Of a stretch of DNA of 64,000 nucleotides, positions 45,338 through 55,562 are shown piece after piece. Location of the stretch: contig NZ_JALRMO010000001.1 of assembly GCF_023276405.1 (NCBI RefSeq), forward strand, positions 6,783,501-6,847,500. The letters are read 5' to 3'. The notes below the pieces were generated by a model. The model was not told where the DNA came from. It did no database searches and saw nothing but the letters and a program-made list of their open reading frames with translations. Each line of letters starts with the position of its first letter. The first letter of the stretch is position 1. The position numbers and the translations under genes were made by a program. The DNA is from Paenibacillus hamazuiensis. GTDB taxonomy: Bacteria > Bacillota > Bacilli > Paenibacillales > NBRC-103111.

Positions 45338-46630
45338 CTATTCCAAAAATTCATACGAACCGTCCCGCAGCTCCACCGCCCACGCCGGCACAAGCTCCAG
45401 CGTCAGCTCGTCCGTTACCGGCTTGTACGCCGGGTATATCGCGACGACGCTGCTGCGCTTCTCGTATTGCGCGAGCTTCTGCCCCAGCGCTTCTCCTCCG
45501 GCAATTTGCGTATCTTTTGCCGATAGCGTCCGGTTTTCCGGCACGATGACGGAGCGCTCGAAGCTGGATACGACTCCTTTTTGCAGCACGATCTTGATGA
45601 AGCCGATGTTCTCCTGCCGTTCATTAATCACCGGAAGCGATTCGAAATATTGCCGGAATACAAATGATTGGCTCGTTGTAGCCATCCGCTGCGGCACTTT
45701 GTTCACCACATATTGCCCGTTCCAGCCGCCATGCTGATTGACAAACTGGATGGCCGCAAGCAGGTTCTCGCGTATCTCGGGCTGCTTCGTTTCCACCGGG
45801 GCGACCGGGTCGGAATAAGCCATCCAATGCTGATCGTTTTTGAGCTGCAGGCCGCGTTTGCCGTCGGTATATATTTCCGAGCCGTCGCGTTCCGTCAAGT
45901 TCCGCGTAATCGCCGGATCGACGAAGAAGCTGCGCTTCAACTGATCCGCCGTCATAAGCGAGAAATTCACTTTGTACGCAGGCATAGTCAGCGGCTTGGT
46001 CGGCAAGTAGCTTTCCCCCGGCCCCGGTGTATAGGGAGTCTGGTCTGCGCCGAGCTGGACGAACTTTTCAATGTCCTTGACCGTAAAATCGGCCTTGATC
46101 GCCTCATACGCCACACCCGGCGAATCCGTGAAAAAGAACGTCCGCACGTCATCCTTCGTTTCCTTCGTGTAGATCCAGATTCGCGTCACGACATCGTTGT
46201 CGATCGGCAGCTCGCCTTTGATCTGCATCACCCGCTGCAACACGTTGAAGGGAACGCCGTCGCGGAAACGAAGCTCCACGCCCTGCTGTTTGTCCCGGAT
46301 TTCATCCCAAGTGACGGGAAGCACCGCCGTCGCGGTATTTATCTTGCGAAACCCTTCGATGTACCGCTGCTTCACCGTATCGAGGATGCTGTTGAAGCTT
46401 CTCGTGCTCGGGTACAGCACCGTATGCACCTGCTCCCCCAAATGCAGCACCATCTGATCCGGGAACAGCAAATCCTCCAGCACGGCCTGCGTGCCGACAG
46501 GATCGGCTTTTACATATTTTTCCTGAGCGAGCGGCTCCAGCTGTGGGTAGCTGTATGCCAGCAAATAGCTGAGCACCAGACTGAGACATATCATTACGGC
46601 AAGCGTCACCGATTTCAGCTTCTCGATCAT
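45338..46630 (-). CDS. walH: WalK accessory protein YycH/WalH
   Basis: A 430-residue membrane-anchored protein: KSVTLAVMICLSLVLSYLLA forms a helix near residues 6-25, and the rest is extracellular with the DQMVLHLGEQ and FTDSPGVAYE segments of the YycH family. It overlaps the end of walK by four bases, so translation is probably coupled. It controls WalK together with YycI. Confidence 0.93.
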   Translation of the reverse strand: MIEKLKSVTLAVMICLSLVLSYLLAYSYPQLEPLAQEKYVKADPVGTQAVLEDLLFPDQMVLHLGEQVHTVLYPSTRSFNSILDTVKQRYIEGFRKINTATAVLPVTWDEIRDKQQGVELRFRDGVPFNVLQRVMQIKGELPIDNDVVTRIWIYTKETKDDVRTFFFTDSPGVAYEAIKADFTVKDIEKFVQLGADQTPYTPGPGESYLPTKPLTMPAYKVNFSLMTADQLKRSFFVDPAITRNLTERDGSEIYTDGKRGLQLKNDQHWMAYSDPVAPVETKQPEIRENLLAAIQFVNQHGGWNGQYVVNKVPQRMATTSQSFVFRQYFESLPVINERQENIGFIKIVLQKGVVSSFERSVIVPENRTLSAKDTQIAGGEALGQKLAQYEKRSSVVAIYPAYKPVTDELTLELVPAWAVELRDGSYEFLE

Positions 46631-48465
46631 ACCGCCGCACTTCCTTCCAGCTGATAAGGCAGCGTGAATGTTACCTTCGTGCCTTGATTCTGCTCCGAAT
46701 CGAGCGTAATCGTCCCGCCGTGCGCCCTCACTATTTCCCGGGCAATGGACAAGCCGAGTCCCGTGCCGCCCATGCTGCGCGATCTTGCTTTATCAACCCT
46801 GTAAAACCGCTCGAAAATCCGGCTCAAATCCTTCTTCGGAATGCCGATTCCGTTGTCCTGCACCGTAATCTCCAGCCATTTGCCGTCGTTGACCGCCGCG
46901 CGGATCCAGATGCAGCCGTTCTCCGCGGTATATTTGACCGCATTCGATACAAGGTTGTCGAGCACCTGATCGATTCGGTCGCGATCCAGCATCGCTTCCC
47001 GGACGTTCGGGGCGACATCCATACGGACCTCGATTCCCCTCTGCTGAAGCTGCACCGAGAAGCGGTCGATAACCTCCTCGAGCATCTCGGCCACATCCGT
47101 CGCCTCCTTGCTGATCGTCGCCTGCTTCGAATCGAGCCGCGACAGCTGCAGCAAGTCGCCGACAAGCCGGATCATCCGCTCCGTCTCGTTGCGCGTCACG
47201 CCGACGAATTTGTGCGCGAGCTGCGGCTCCTCGATCGCGCCGTCCTCCAGCGCCTCGAGGTAGCTTTTGATCGTCGTGAGCGGCGTACGCAGCTCGTGAG
47301 ATACGTTCGCGACGAACTCGCGCCGCGACTGCTCGAGCTTCTCCTGCTCGGTCACATCCTGTAGCACGACGATCGTTCCCGCGGCGCCCTTCTCCCTGCT
47401 GTGGATCGTCGTAAACGTAAGCCGAACCGACAGCTGCTCCTCCTCTTCCGGGTTGTACACTTCCACCATCGCCGTGTTGCCTTCGCCGGAGCCGAGCTTC
47501 AGCAGCTCGCTGCGGGAGAGGCCGATCACCTCGTGCAGCGGCCGCCCGAGCGTCGTATCTTCGTTCACCTGCAGCATCTGCTTCGCCCTGCGGTTGATGA
47601 CGATGACCCGGCCCTGGTCGTCCGCGGCGAGCAGCCCGTCGTTCATGTTGGTGAGGATCGATGCGAGTTTCTCCTTCTCTTCCTCGTTGAGCGACAGCGC
47701 CTCCCGCAGGCGGGCCGTCATGAAGTTAAACGTCTGCGCCAGTTGGCCGATTTCATCCTGCCCCTGAATGCGCACCTGCTGGGCGAAGTTCCCTTCCGCT
47801 ACGGCCGTCGCTTGTCTCGTAATTTCCTTGATCGGATTCGTGATCGTGCTCGATAAAATAATGCCGAGCAGCGCCGTCAGCGCCAGCGCGATCAGCGTGC
47901 CGGAGATGAGAATCTGGTTGATCGAATTCATCGTCGTGTAAATATCCTCCATCGAGGCGACGATATAGACCGCCCCGACGATTTTCGCCCCGCTGCCGAT
48001 CGGATGGGCGATCACGACCTTGCGGATGCCGTCCACGTCCATGAACATCCGCGGGTTGTCCTTAATGCCTTGGAGCGCCCGGCTGACCTCGGTTTGAGTC
48101 GTCTTTTGCCCGACGATGCCCTGGTGGTTCTGCTGCGTGGTCGACAGCACGATCCCGTTGGCGTCGATCACCTGAATCTCCGATTTGCTGATCGCAAACA
48201 ATTGGTTGACGACCACGTTCAGGTCGGTGGCGGGCTGCTTCTCCTCGCTCGCCTTGCCCTCCTGAATCCCCCGCAAATAATCCTCCAAATATTTCGCCAG
48301 CAGATACGCCTGTTTCGTCCGTGAGTCCAAAAACTCGTTTTTCAAATTGCTTTCGAGCGTCCTTATAAAATAAACCCCGATCAACTGCATCGCGATCAGG
48401 ATGAGCAGCACATAAATGATGATCAGCTTCGCCTGAATCGACTGGAAAAAGCGAATCCGTTTCAC
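46627..48465 (-). CDS. walK: Sensor histidine kinase WalK
   Basis: A 612-residue kinase of normal family length and order: membrane helix (residues 10-32), extracellular PAS-like sensor, second helix (about 183-205), HAMP, cytoplasmic PAS, HisKA with [20 protein letters not shown] (phosphorylated His) and HATPase_c with [20 protein letters not shown] and GGTGLGLSI. It senses the state of peptidoglycan synthesis and phosphorylates WalR. Its start overlaps walR by four bases. Confidence 0.97.
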   Translation of the reverse strand: MKRIRFFQSIQAKLIIIYVLLILIAMQLIGVYFIRTLESNLKNEFLDSRTKQAYLLAKYLEDYLRGIQEGKASEEKQPATDLNVVVNQLFAISKSEIQVIDANGIVLSTTQQNHQGIVGQKTTQTEVSRALQGIKDNPRMFMDVDGIRKVVIAHPIGSGAKIVGAVYIVASMEDIYTTMNSINQILISGTLIALALTALLGIILSSTITNPIKEITRQATAVAEGNFAQQVRIQGQDEIGQLAQTFNFMTARLREALSLNEEEKEKLASILTNMNDGLLAADDQGRVIVINRRAKQMLQVNEDTTLGRPLHEVIGLSRSELLKLGSGEGNTAMVEVYNPEEEEQLSVRLTFTTIHSREKGAAGTIVVLQDVTEQEKLEQSRREFVANVSHELRTPLTTIKSYLEALEDGAIEEPQLAHKFVGVTRNETERMIRLVGDLLQLSRLDSKQATISKEATDVAEMLEEVIDRFSVQLQQRGIEVRMDVAPNVREAMLDRDRIDQVLDNLVSNAVKYTAENGCIWIRAAVNDGKWLEITVQDNGIGIPKKDLSRIFERFYRVDKARSRSMGGTGLGLSIAREIVRAHGGTITLDSEQNQGTKVTFTLPYQLEGSAAV

Positions 48466-49205
48466 GGCGTCCCGCCGCCTCCCGCTTTCGGATTGCGCAG
48501 CATGTAGCCGAGACCGCGGCGCGTCGTAATATACTCCGGACGGCTCGGGTCATCTTCAAGTTTCTCCCTCAGCCTACGGATCGTCACATCGACCGTCCGC
48601 ACGTCGCCGAAATATTCGAAGCCCCATACCGCCTGCAGCAGGTGCTCGCGGGTCATGACCCGGCCGGTATTTTTCGCCATATACTGCACCAGCTCAAATT
48701 CGCGGTGCGTCAAATCGAGCGGCGCACCGTCCTTGTACACAACGTACATGTCGCTGTCGATGAACAGCTGGTGCACCCGGATGCCCTGTGGCGCGGCCGT
48801 ATCCGGCACCGCTTGTGCGGCTCCCGCCGCCGTGCCGTTTTTCGTCTGGCGGCGCAGATGCGCCTTCACGCGCGCAAGCAGCTCCCTCGTGCCGAACGGC
48901 TTCGTCACGTAGTCGTCGGCGCCGAGCTCGAGCCCGAGCACCTTGTCGATCTCGTTATCCTTCGCCGTCAGCATGATGATCGGCGTATTCAGCCGGGTGC
49001 GTACCTCGCGGCATACGTCCATGCCGTCCTTGACCGGCAGCATCAGGTCGAGCAAAATCAAATCCGGCTCCTCGGAAAACGCGAGCTCGACCGCTCTCCC
49101 GCCGTCATACGCGCAGATGACTTCGTAGCCCTCTTTTTCCAGGTTGAATTTCAATATATCCGCAATCGGTTGTTCGTCGTCCACCACAAGAATTTTGCCA
49201 AACAT
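48462..49205 (-). CDS. walR: Response regulator WalR
   Basis: A 247-residue OmpR-type regulator. The receiver begins [20 protein letters not shown], with the phosphorylated Asp in [13 protein letters not shown] and the conserved Lys in VTKPF. The winged-helix domain has [15 protein letters not shown] and [16 protein letters not shown]. The linker between them (residues about 120-145, Ala/Gly/Thr rich) is longer than in the 235-residue Bacillus protein. It governs autolysin and wall-metabolism genes. Confidence 0.97.
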   Translation of the reverse strand: MFGKILVVDDEQPIADILKFNLEKEGYEVICAYDGGRAVELAFSEEPDLILLDLMLPVKDGMDVCREVRTRLNTPIIMLTAKDNEIDKVLGLELGADDYVTKPFGTRELLARVKAHLRRQTKNGTAAGAAQAVPDTAAPQGIRVHQLFIDSDMYVVYKDGAPLDLTHREFELVQYMAKNTGRVMTREHLLQAVWGFEYFGDVRTVDVTIRRLREKLEDDPSRPEYITTRRGLGYMLRNPKAGGGGTP

Positions 49206-49263
49206 GCCATTCCACCGCCTTGCCTTCCGGTATCTTGTCTACCATTTTACCATATCCGCAAGC

Positions 49264-49308
49264 AAAAAGAGACATGGCCGAGCAGTTTCCCTGCTTCTTC
49301 CATGTCCC
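49264..49308 (-). terminator. Terminator after the M23 peptidase gene
   Basis: On the minus strand GGGACATGG pairs with CCATGTCTC around an inner AGCAG/CTGCT hairpin, then TTTTTGC. It stands between the peptidase gene and walR. Confidence 0.8.
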
Positions 49309-49332
49309 TTCACTTACGGCGAGGATCGCCGT

Positions 49333-50955
49333 TTAACGGCTGAGGTATTTCAGCGGATTTTCCAGTCCGCCGTTCTTATGAATTTCAAAGTGCAAATGCA
49401 CGCCGGTAGCGTCTCCTGTGCTGCCCATAACGCCGATTTTCTCGCCTTTTTCGACGATTTTGCCGTTCGTTACGTTCAGCTGGCTCATATGTGCGTACAA
49501 TGTCTGATAACCGTTCATATGATCGATGATAACATGATTGCCGTAATCGCTTTTGAAGCCGGCGTAAATGACTTTCCCGTTGTCCGCCGCCAAAATGCTC
49601 TTGTTGCCCGAAGTCAGGTCAATTCCTTTGTGCAGCACGCCCCAACGCGTCCCAAACGTACTGCTGATCGTGGCGGACAAGACCGGCCATGCGAATTTCC
49701 CGGAGCCCTCGCCTTTGATCACTTTGGTGCCTTTTTTAACTACCGCCTTGACCGGCTGCTGGATAATCTCTTCGTTTTGCACCGATTCCTCGGTCGTGTA
49801 GCCGTTCACCTTGGTCACGAGAATCGTGACCTTCTTGAGTCCGTTTTTCCCCGGGCTGATCGTCTGATTCGTTCCCGCCCGCAGCGTGTCGTCCGTCTTG
49901 TATTCGGTGTCGTACTGAATTTCCTGGCTTTCAACCACTTTCTCGACCGTCTTGACGGCCAGCGTCGGCTGCAGCACCGTCAAATCAAGCTGCTGACCCG
50001 CTTTGATCTTATCGTCGACAATCCAAGGATTATTCTCGTAAATGACTTGTTTGGAAATGTTGAACTTTTTGGCGATACAGGAGACGCAGTCCCCTTTCTC
50101 CACCGTATACTTGGTCGGCTGCACATCGCCGGTCTGCAGCTTCTGGACAATATCCTGCGGACTTGCTACTTCCTGGGGCTGAATGTCGACCTGGTTCAGC
50201 TCCACCTTCTGCACGAACTCGACGCTCTGCAGCTCCGTCTCCGCCGGAGGATCCGCTGAAGCTGAAGCCGAGGCCGAGAGGATGCCCACCTTGCCCGGTT
50301 CCTTTTTCTTCGCGACCGCCTGGTCCTTGATTTGCTGCAGCACCTGCTCGGCCGTCGCCTGGTCCTTCAGCACGCCGACCACTTTACCGTCGATCTTCAG
50401 CTCCGTGCCGACCGGCTTGGCGGTAAAATACGTCGGCACCTTCTGCAGCACCGACTGATCGTTCGTCTCGGCCATGAAAGCCCTTTCGGCCGTGTAGGTG
50501 ATCTCGGGTTCCTGCAATACGAACGATACGTTTCCGGAATATTGCTGGACTTCTTTTTCCTTGTCGGCCTTGATTTTCTCTACGCTCTGCAAATCGCTTA
50601 CGGTGCCGACTTCCACTCCGTCGACATACACGTGATAGATGTTCTTCATATGCTGCTCTACAAACTGGTGCCCGGCCACCGTAACGGCGGCGGTGAAGCT
50701 AAGTACCGCGAAGCCTTGAAACATCGGCCATTTATGTGCGGAAATCCAATCCTTCATCGTATGTAGTCGGGATAAATCCAATGCATTCGTTGCTACTTCT
50801 GCCGTTGCCGCTACCGGCGCCTCCGATGTCTGATCCGCTGTTTCCGGTCGGTTCTCTGACTTGCCTGTCAAGCTGTGCGGCTTTCGGAAGTTCATCCAGC
50901 GCTTCGTCTTCCTCAGCGCCTTCTTCCACCAGCCTTCTCCCTTGAAATCGGTCAT
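49333..50955 (-). CDS. LysM/G5/M23 cell-wall metallopeptidase
   Basis: A 540-residue protein. A cytoplasmic basic and Ala/Pro-rich N terminus is followed by a membrane helix near residues 70-90 (PMFQGFAVLSFTAAVTVAGH), a large extracytoplasmic domain, a LysM motif, a G5 domain (about residues 345-420) and an M23 peptidase domain. HKGIDLTSG and HLHFEIH hold the zinc ligands. It cleaves peptide cross-links of peptidoglycan. The LysM has KGDCVSCIAKKF, a CxxC where most LysM domains have Thr and an aliphatic residue. It lies just upstream of walR and is a plausible WalR target. Confidence 0.93.
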   Translation of the reverse strand: MTDFKGEGWWKKALRKTKRWMNFRKPHSLTGKSENRPETADQTSEAPVAATAEVATNALDLSRLHTMKDWISAHKWPMFQGFAVLSFTAAVTVAGHQFVEQHMKNIYHVYVDGVEVGTVSDLQSVEKIKADKEKEVQQYSGNVSFVLQEPEITYTAERAFMAETNDQSVLQKVPTYFTAKPVGTELKIDGKVVGVLKDQATAEQVLQQIKDQAVAKKKEPGKVGILSASASASADPPAETELQSVEFVQKVELNQVDIQPQEVASPQDIVQKLQTGDVQPTKYTVEKGDCVSCIAKKFNISKQVIYENNPWIVDDKIKAGQQLDLTVLQPTLAVKTVEKVVESQEIQYDTEYKTDDTLRAGTNQTISPGKNGLKKVTILVTKVNGYTTEESVQNEEIIQQPVKAVVKKGTKVIKGEGSGKFAWPVLSATISSTFGTRWGVLHKGIDLTSGNKSILAADNGKVIYAGFKSDYGNHVIIDHMNGYQTLYAHMSQLNVTNGKIVEKGEKIGVMGSTGDATGVHLHFEIHKNGGLENPLKYLSR

Positions 50956-51165
50956 GATCTTCTCCTTAGTTAGCGGTTATTTAAACGAATGTACATAAAT
51001 TTTGATGTAAATAGACACAATATGCTGTGTGTAAAATTTTCCTCCGGCTAAAAACACTCCTTTACCACTGTATCACAATCTCTCTACTTTTTTCAACAAA
51101 ATCCTCTCTTGACAAACGGTAGAGTAGGCTTTGCGGATTAGTTCAATAACAATGAGGTGATGACC

Positions 51166-51423
51166 ATGGAAACATTGCGGGCCACGTTTAACAGCCGGGA
51201 CGGTCTGGAGCAAGCCGTGAAGGCCTTGCGGGAGCAAGGGGCCGTGGACATCCGGATCGAAGCGGATACCGATTTGCTGCAGCAAAACAGCGTTGCCGCC
51301 ATGTCTGTGCTCAGCGATATCTTCGGGGACGTCGCCTCGCCTCTGACGATGGAGGTCGTTGTGGAGTCCTCGAGATACCGTCAAGCTGAGGATACGATCG
51401 TGAAGTATGGCGGGCAACGCTAA
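51166..51423 (+). CDS. Hypothetical protein, 85 residues
   Basis: An ATG at 51166, after GAGGTGAT, opens an alpha/beta protein beginning METLRATFNSRDGLEQAVKA and including VVVESSRYRQAEDTIVKYGG. The alternating strand-helix pattern resembles ferredoxin-like or 'general stress protein 17M-like' folds. It is convergent with the following gene, only 4 bases between the stops. Confidence 0.7.
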   Translation: METLRATFNSRDGLEQAVKALREQGAVDIRIEADTDLLQQNSVAAMSVLSDIFGDVASPLTMEVVVESSRYRQAEDTIVKYGGQR

Positions 51424-51427
51424 CGGT

Positions 51428-52135
51428 TTATTGATATTTGTTTAAAATGGCCATCAGTTCGGCATATTCATCCGGCTTCAGGTATGAATTCACAATACGC
51501 TCCAGTTCTTTCAGCTCGCTTTCCGTCAGTCCGTCCTCCGCAAGCTTGGAGATGTTTTGCAGCTCCGTTTGCGGGAGGCGGCTGACCAGCAGCGAAAACA
51601 GCCTCATTTTGTCCTCGCTCGAGATCGCATCTTTTTTCTTCGCCACATCGTCGCTGGAGACGACCACCCTTTTACTCTCTTCGGAAGCGTCCCGGTTTTT
51701 TAGTCCGTCACTGCCGCTTTCGCTTCCGGACACTTGGCTCCAAACGGCCACCGCATCGTCCGGCGCCGGCTTCTCCGTCCCGGAAGGGACCGTGCCGTTT
51801 TCCGCGCCTTGCGGCTTTCGCTGCGCTTCTTCGGGATTCGGTATGCCGGACACAGGGGCAGATTGTTTTCCCTCTCTTTTGTCCGCCGTACCTCCGCCGT
51901 TTACTTCTTTCCCCGGTGGGACCGGCGCTTTCCCACCCGCCATAGCGGCGAGCTGCTCGCCCCATCTCCCGAGCAAGTCCGCCGGTTTCACCGGCTGGAT
52001 GCTGGCCCCAAGATTAAACTGCCGCAGCAGCTCATCGACATACAACTGAATGGCCGTAAATGTGGTTATTACACATAGGAACACGATCAGACACGATTGC
52101 ACGATCAATTTCGACATCCACTTCAGCAGCTTCAT
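51428..52135 (-). CDS. Membrane-anchored hypothetical protein, 235 residues
   Basis: I chose the ATG at 52135 because GGTGGAG stands seven bases before it. One membrane helix (LIVQSCLIVFLCVITTFTAI) is followed by a long Pro/Gly/Ser-rich linker and a helical C-terminal domain with LAEDGLTESELKELERIVNSYL. It lies downstream of purA but beyond a terminator. Similar single-helix, low-complexity proteins occur near purA in other Paenibacillus, possibly with a sporulation or envelope role; this is inference. Confidence 0.7.
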   Translation of the reverse strand: MKLLKWMSKLIVQSCLIVFLCVITTFTAIQLYVDELLRQFNLGASIQPVKPADLLGRWGEQLAAMAGGKAPVPPGKEVNGGGTADKREGKQSAPVSGIPNPEEAQRKPQGAENGTVPSGTEKPAPDDAVAVWSQVSGSESGSDGLKNRDASEESKRVVVSSDDVAKKKDAISSEDKMRLFSLLVSRLPQTELQNISKLAEDGLTESELKELERIVNSYLKPDEYAELMAILNKYQ

Positions 52136-52216
52136 GATTCGCTCCACCCTCTTGGCCTGTGATGATTCCATCATCCAGTATTAACCAATCGAGGTGGAGA
52201 TAGACGGAGGGCCCTA

Positions 52217-52254
52217 CAAAAAAAGCCCTCCCGGCCATCATGCCGGGAGAGCTT
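52217..52254 (-). terminator. Terminator after purA
   Basis: On the minus strand CTCCCGGC-atgatg-GCCGGGAG with further A/T pairs is followed by GGCTTTTTTTG, five bases after the purA stop codon. Confidence 0.85.
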
Positions 52255-52258
52255 AATC

Positions 52259-53545
<1,287 letters not shown>

Positions 53546-53586
53546 TCACATTACCCCCGGCCAGGTGATATACGCACCCAAAAATA

Positions 53587-53610
53587 GCTTGGAACCTTAC
53601 GGCTCCAAGC
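53587..53610 (-). promoter_or_regulatory. Hairpin in the purA leader
   Basis: On the minus strand GCTTGGAGCC-gta-AGGTTCCAAGC is followed directly by TATTTTTGG. It stands between the dnaB terminator and purA, so it could be an attenuator of purA or a second dnaB terminator. Confidence 0.5.
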
Positions 53611-53653
53611 ACCATCATCAGTTTATCAGCCCACCTGCATAAAGTCAATCAAT

Positions 53654-53692
53654 AAAAAACGAACAATAGCATAGGCTTGTATGCCATTGTTC
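53654..53692 (-). terminator. Terminator after dnaB
   Basis: On the minus strand GAACAATGGCATA pairs with TATGCTATTGTTC (one mismatch), followed by GTTTTTTATT, about 20 bases after the dnaB stop codon. Confidence 0.85.
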
Positions 53693-53714
53693 GGGATGAA
53701 TGCACAAAATTCGA

Positions 53715-55073
53715 CTAACCGGCCGCCGATTCCTGGTGCGTCAAGTTCAAATTTACGAACTTATTGTAATTTTTCTGAAAACCGAGCTCGACCGTCCCTA
53801 CCGGGCCGTTACGCTGCTTGGCGATGATGATTTCGATGACGTTTTTCTTCTCCGATTCCTGATCATAGTAGTCGTCGCGGTACAGGAACGCCACGATATC
53901 GGCGTCCTGCTCGATCGAGCCGGATTCCCGAAGGTCCGACATCATCGGGCGTTTATCCTGCCGCTGCTCCACGCCCCGGCTGAGCTGCGAGAGTGCAATG
54001 ACCGGCACGTTCAGTTCACGCGCAATTTGCTTGAGCGTACGCGAAATCTCGGACACTTCCTGCTGCCGGTTCTCGCCCGCCTTGCCGCGGCCCTGGATAA
54101 GCTGCAAGTAGTCGATCAAGATCATGCCGAGCCCTTTCTCCTGCTTCAGACGGCGGCATTTGGCGCGGATATCCGCCACGGTGATGGACGGCGAATCGTC
54201 GATATAAATGTTCGCCTCCGACATGACGCTCATCGCCATCGTCAGCTTGTCCCATTCCTCCGGCTTCAGGTTTCCGTTTCTCATGCCGCTCGCATCGATG
54301 TTGCCCTCCGCGCACAGCATCCGCTGGACGAGCTGCGCTGCGCCCATCTCGAGACTGAAGATGGCGACAGTTTCTTTCTCGCGGATACCGACGTTCTGCG
54401 CGATATTAAGCGAAAATGCCGTCTTGCCGACAGATGGACGAGCCGCCACGATAATCAGGTCCGACCGCTGGAAACCTGATGTCATCCGGTCCAGGTCGTG
54501 GAAGCCTGACTTGATCCCTGTCGTCGTTCCCTTCTGCTCGTGCAGCTTCTCGACCTTCTCGAACACTTCCATCAGCACGTCGCGGATCGAGACGAAGCCG
54601 CTGCCTGAGCGACGCTGCGAAATCTCCATAATGCGGCGCTCCGCATCGCTGAGGAGGCCACCGATCTCTTCACCGCCGCTGTAGCCGTTTTGGACGATTT
54701 GCGTCGCCGCCCGGATGAGCCGTCGCAGCATCGACTTCTCTTCGACGATCTGCGCGTAATAATCGATGTTCGCCGCCGTCGGCACCGCAGTTGCCAGCTC
54801 CGACAAATAAGTGACGCCGCCGACTTCCTCGAGCTGCTGCTTGTCCTGCAGCCGCGCCGTCAGCGTGATCAGATCGACCGGCTCGTTATCGCCGTTCAGC
54901 TCGATCATCGCTTCGAAAATCCGCTGGTGCGCCCCGCGGTAAAAGTCGTCGCTCGTGATCCGCTCCATCGCGGTGACCAGCGCATCCCCGTCCAGCAAAA
55001 TCGCGCCGAGCACCGCCTGCTCGGCCTCGATATTTTGCGGGGGAATTCGGTCTAAGAGCAGTTCTCCTTCCAT
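53715..55073 (-). CDS. dnaB: Replicative DNA helicase DnaB (DnaC in Bacillus)
   Basis: A 452-residue helicase starting at the ATG at 55073 after GGAGAGGAGAAA. The N-terminal domain begins RIPPQNIEAEQAVLGAILLD. The RecA-like domain has Walker A ARPSVGKTAF, Walker B MILIDYLQL, and the LSQLSRGVEQR arginine-finger region. It unwinds DNA at the replication fork as a hexamer. It follows rplI directly, the usual Bacillales order. Confidence 0.96.
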   Translation of the reverse strand: MEGELLLDRIPPQNIEAEQAVLGAILLDGDALVTAMERITSDDFYRGAHQRIFEAMIELNGDNEPVDLITLTARLQDKQQLEEVGGVTYLSELATAVPTAANIDYYAQIVEEKSMLRRLIRAATQIVQNGYSGGEEIGGLLSDAERRIMEISQRRSGSGFVSIRDVLMEVFEKVEKLHEQKGTTTGIKSGFHDLDRMTSGFQRSDLIIVAARPSVGKTAFSLNIAQNVGIREKETVAIFSLEMGAAQLVQRMLCAEGNIDASGMRNGNLKPEEWDKLTMAMSVMSEANIYIDDSPSITVADIRAKCRRLKQEKGLGMILIDYLQLIQGRGKAGENRQQEVSEISRTLKQIARELNVPVIALSQLSRGVEQRQDKRPMMSDLRESGSIEQDADIVAFLYRDDYYDQESEKKNVIEIIIAKQRNGPVGTVELGFQKNYNKFVNLNLTHQESAAG

Positions 55074-55112
55074 AACGTTTCTCCTCTCCAAACCGTCCGG
55101 ATCAGATGCCCA

Positions 55113-55562
55113 TTACTTATCCTCAACGACCTGCACGCGCAGCTTGGAAGTCACCTGCGGATGCAGCTTCACCGTTACTTCCGTCACACCCAGCGTGCGG
55201 ATCGGTTCCTTCATCTCAACCTTCCGCTTATCCAGGCTGATTTTGTGCTGCTTCTCGAGCTCCTCGGCCACCTGCTTGTTCGAAATCGCTCCGAACAGAC
55301 GTCCATCCTGACCGGATTTGGCTTTAATCTGCACCGTCGTTTCCGCCAGCTTCTTGCCAAGCTCCTGAGCTTCCTGTTTCTCCTGCTCCTTGCGGCGCTC
55401 CTCGGCTTTCTTCTGCTGCTCAAGCGTTTTGACGCTGCCTTCGGTGGCCGGCGCCGCCAGCTGCTGCTTAAACAGGAAATTCGTTGCATAACCTTCGGAT
55501 ACTTCTTTGATTTCCCCTTTTTTGCCTTGCCCTTTAACGTCCTTTAAAAAAATGACTTTCAT
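55113..55562 (-). CDS. rplI: 50S ribosomal protein L9
   Basis: A 149-residue protein of normal length: [33 protein letters not shown], a long charged central helix and the RNA-binding C-terminal domain ending LRVQVVED. It binds 23S rRNA at the base of the L1 stalk. The ATG overlaps the end of gdpP by four bases, which suggests coupled translation. Confidence 0.97.
   Translation of the reverse strand: MKVIFLKDVKGQGKKGEIKEVSEGYATNFLFKQQLAAPATEGSVKTLEQQKKAEERRKEQEKQEAQELGKKLAETTVQIKAKSGQDGRLFGAISNKQVAEELEKQHKISLDKRKVEMKEPIRTLGVTEVTVKLHPQVTSKLRVQVVEDK

Noticed and set aside
50956-51060. WalR binding site upstream of the M23 peptidase gene
   Set aside because: Two TGTAMA-type half-sites are present but their spacing is about 16 bases instead of the 11-base repeat expected of WalR boxes.
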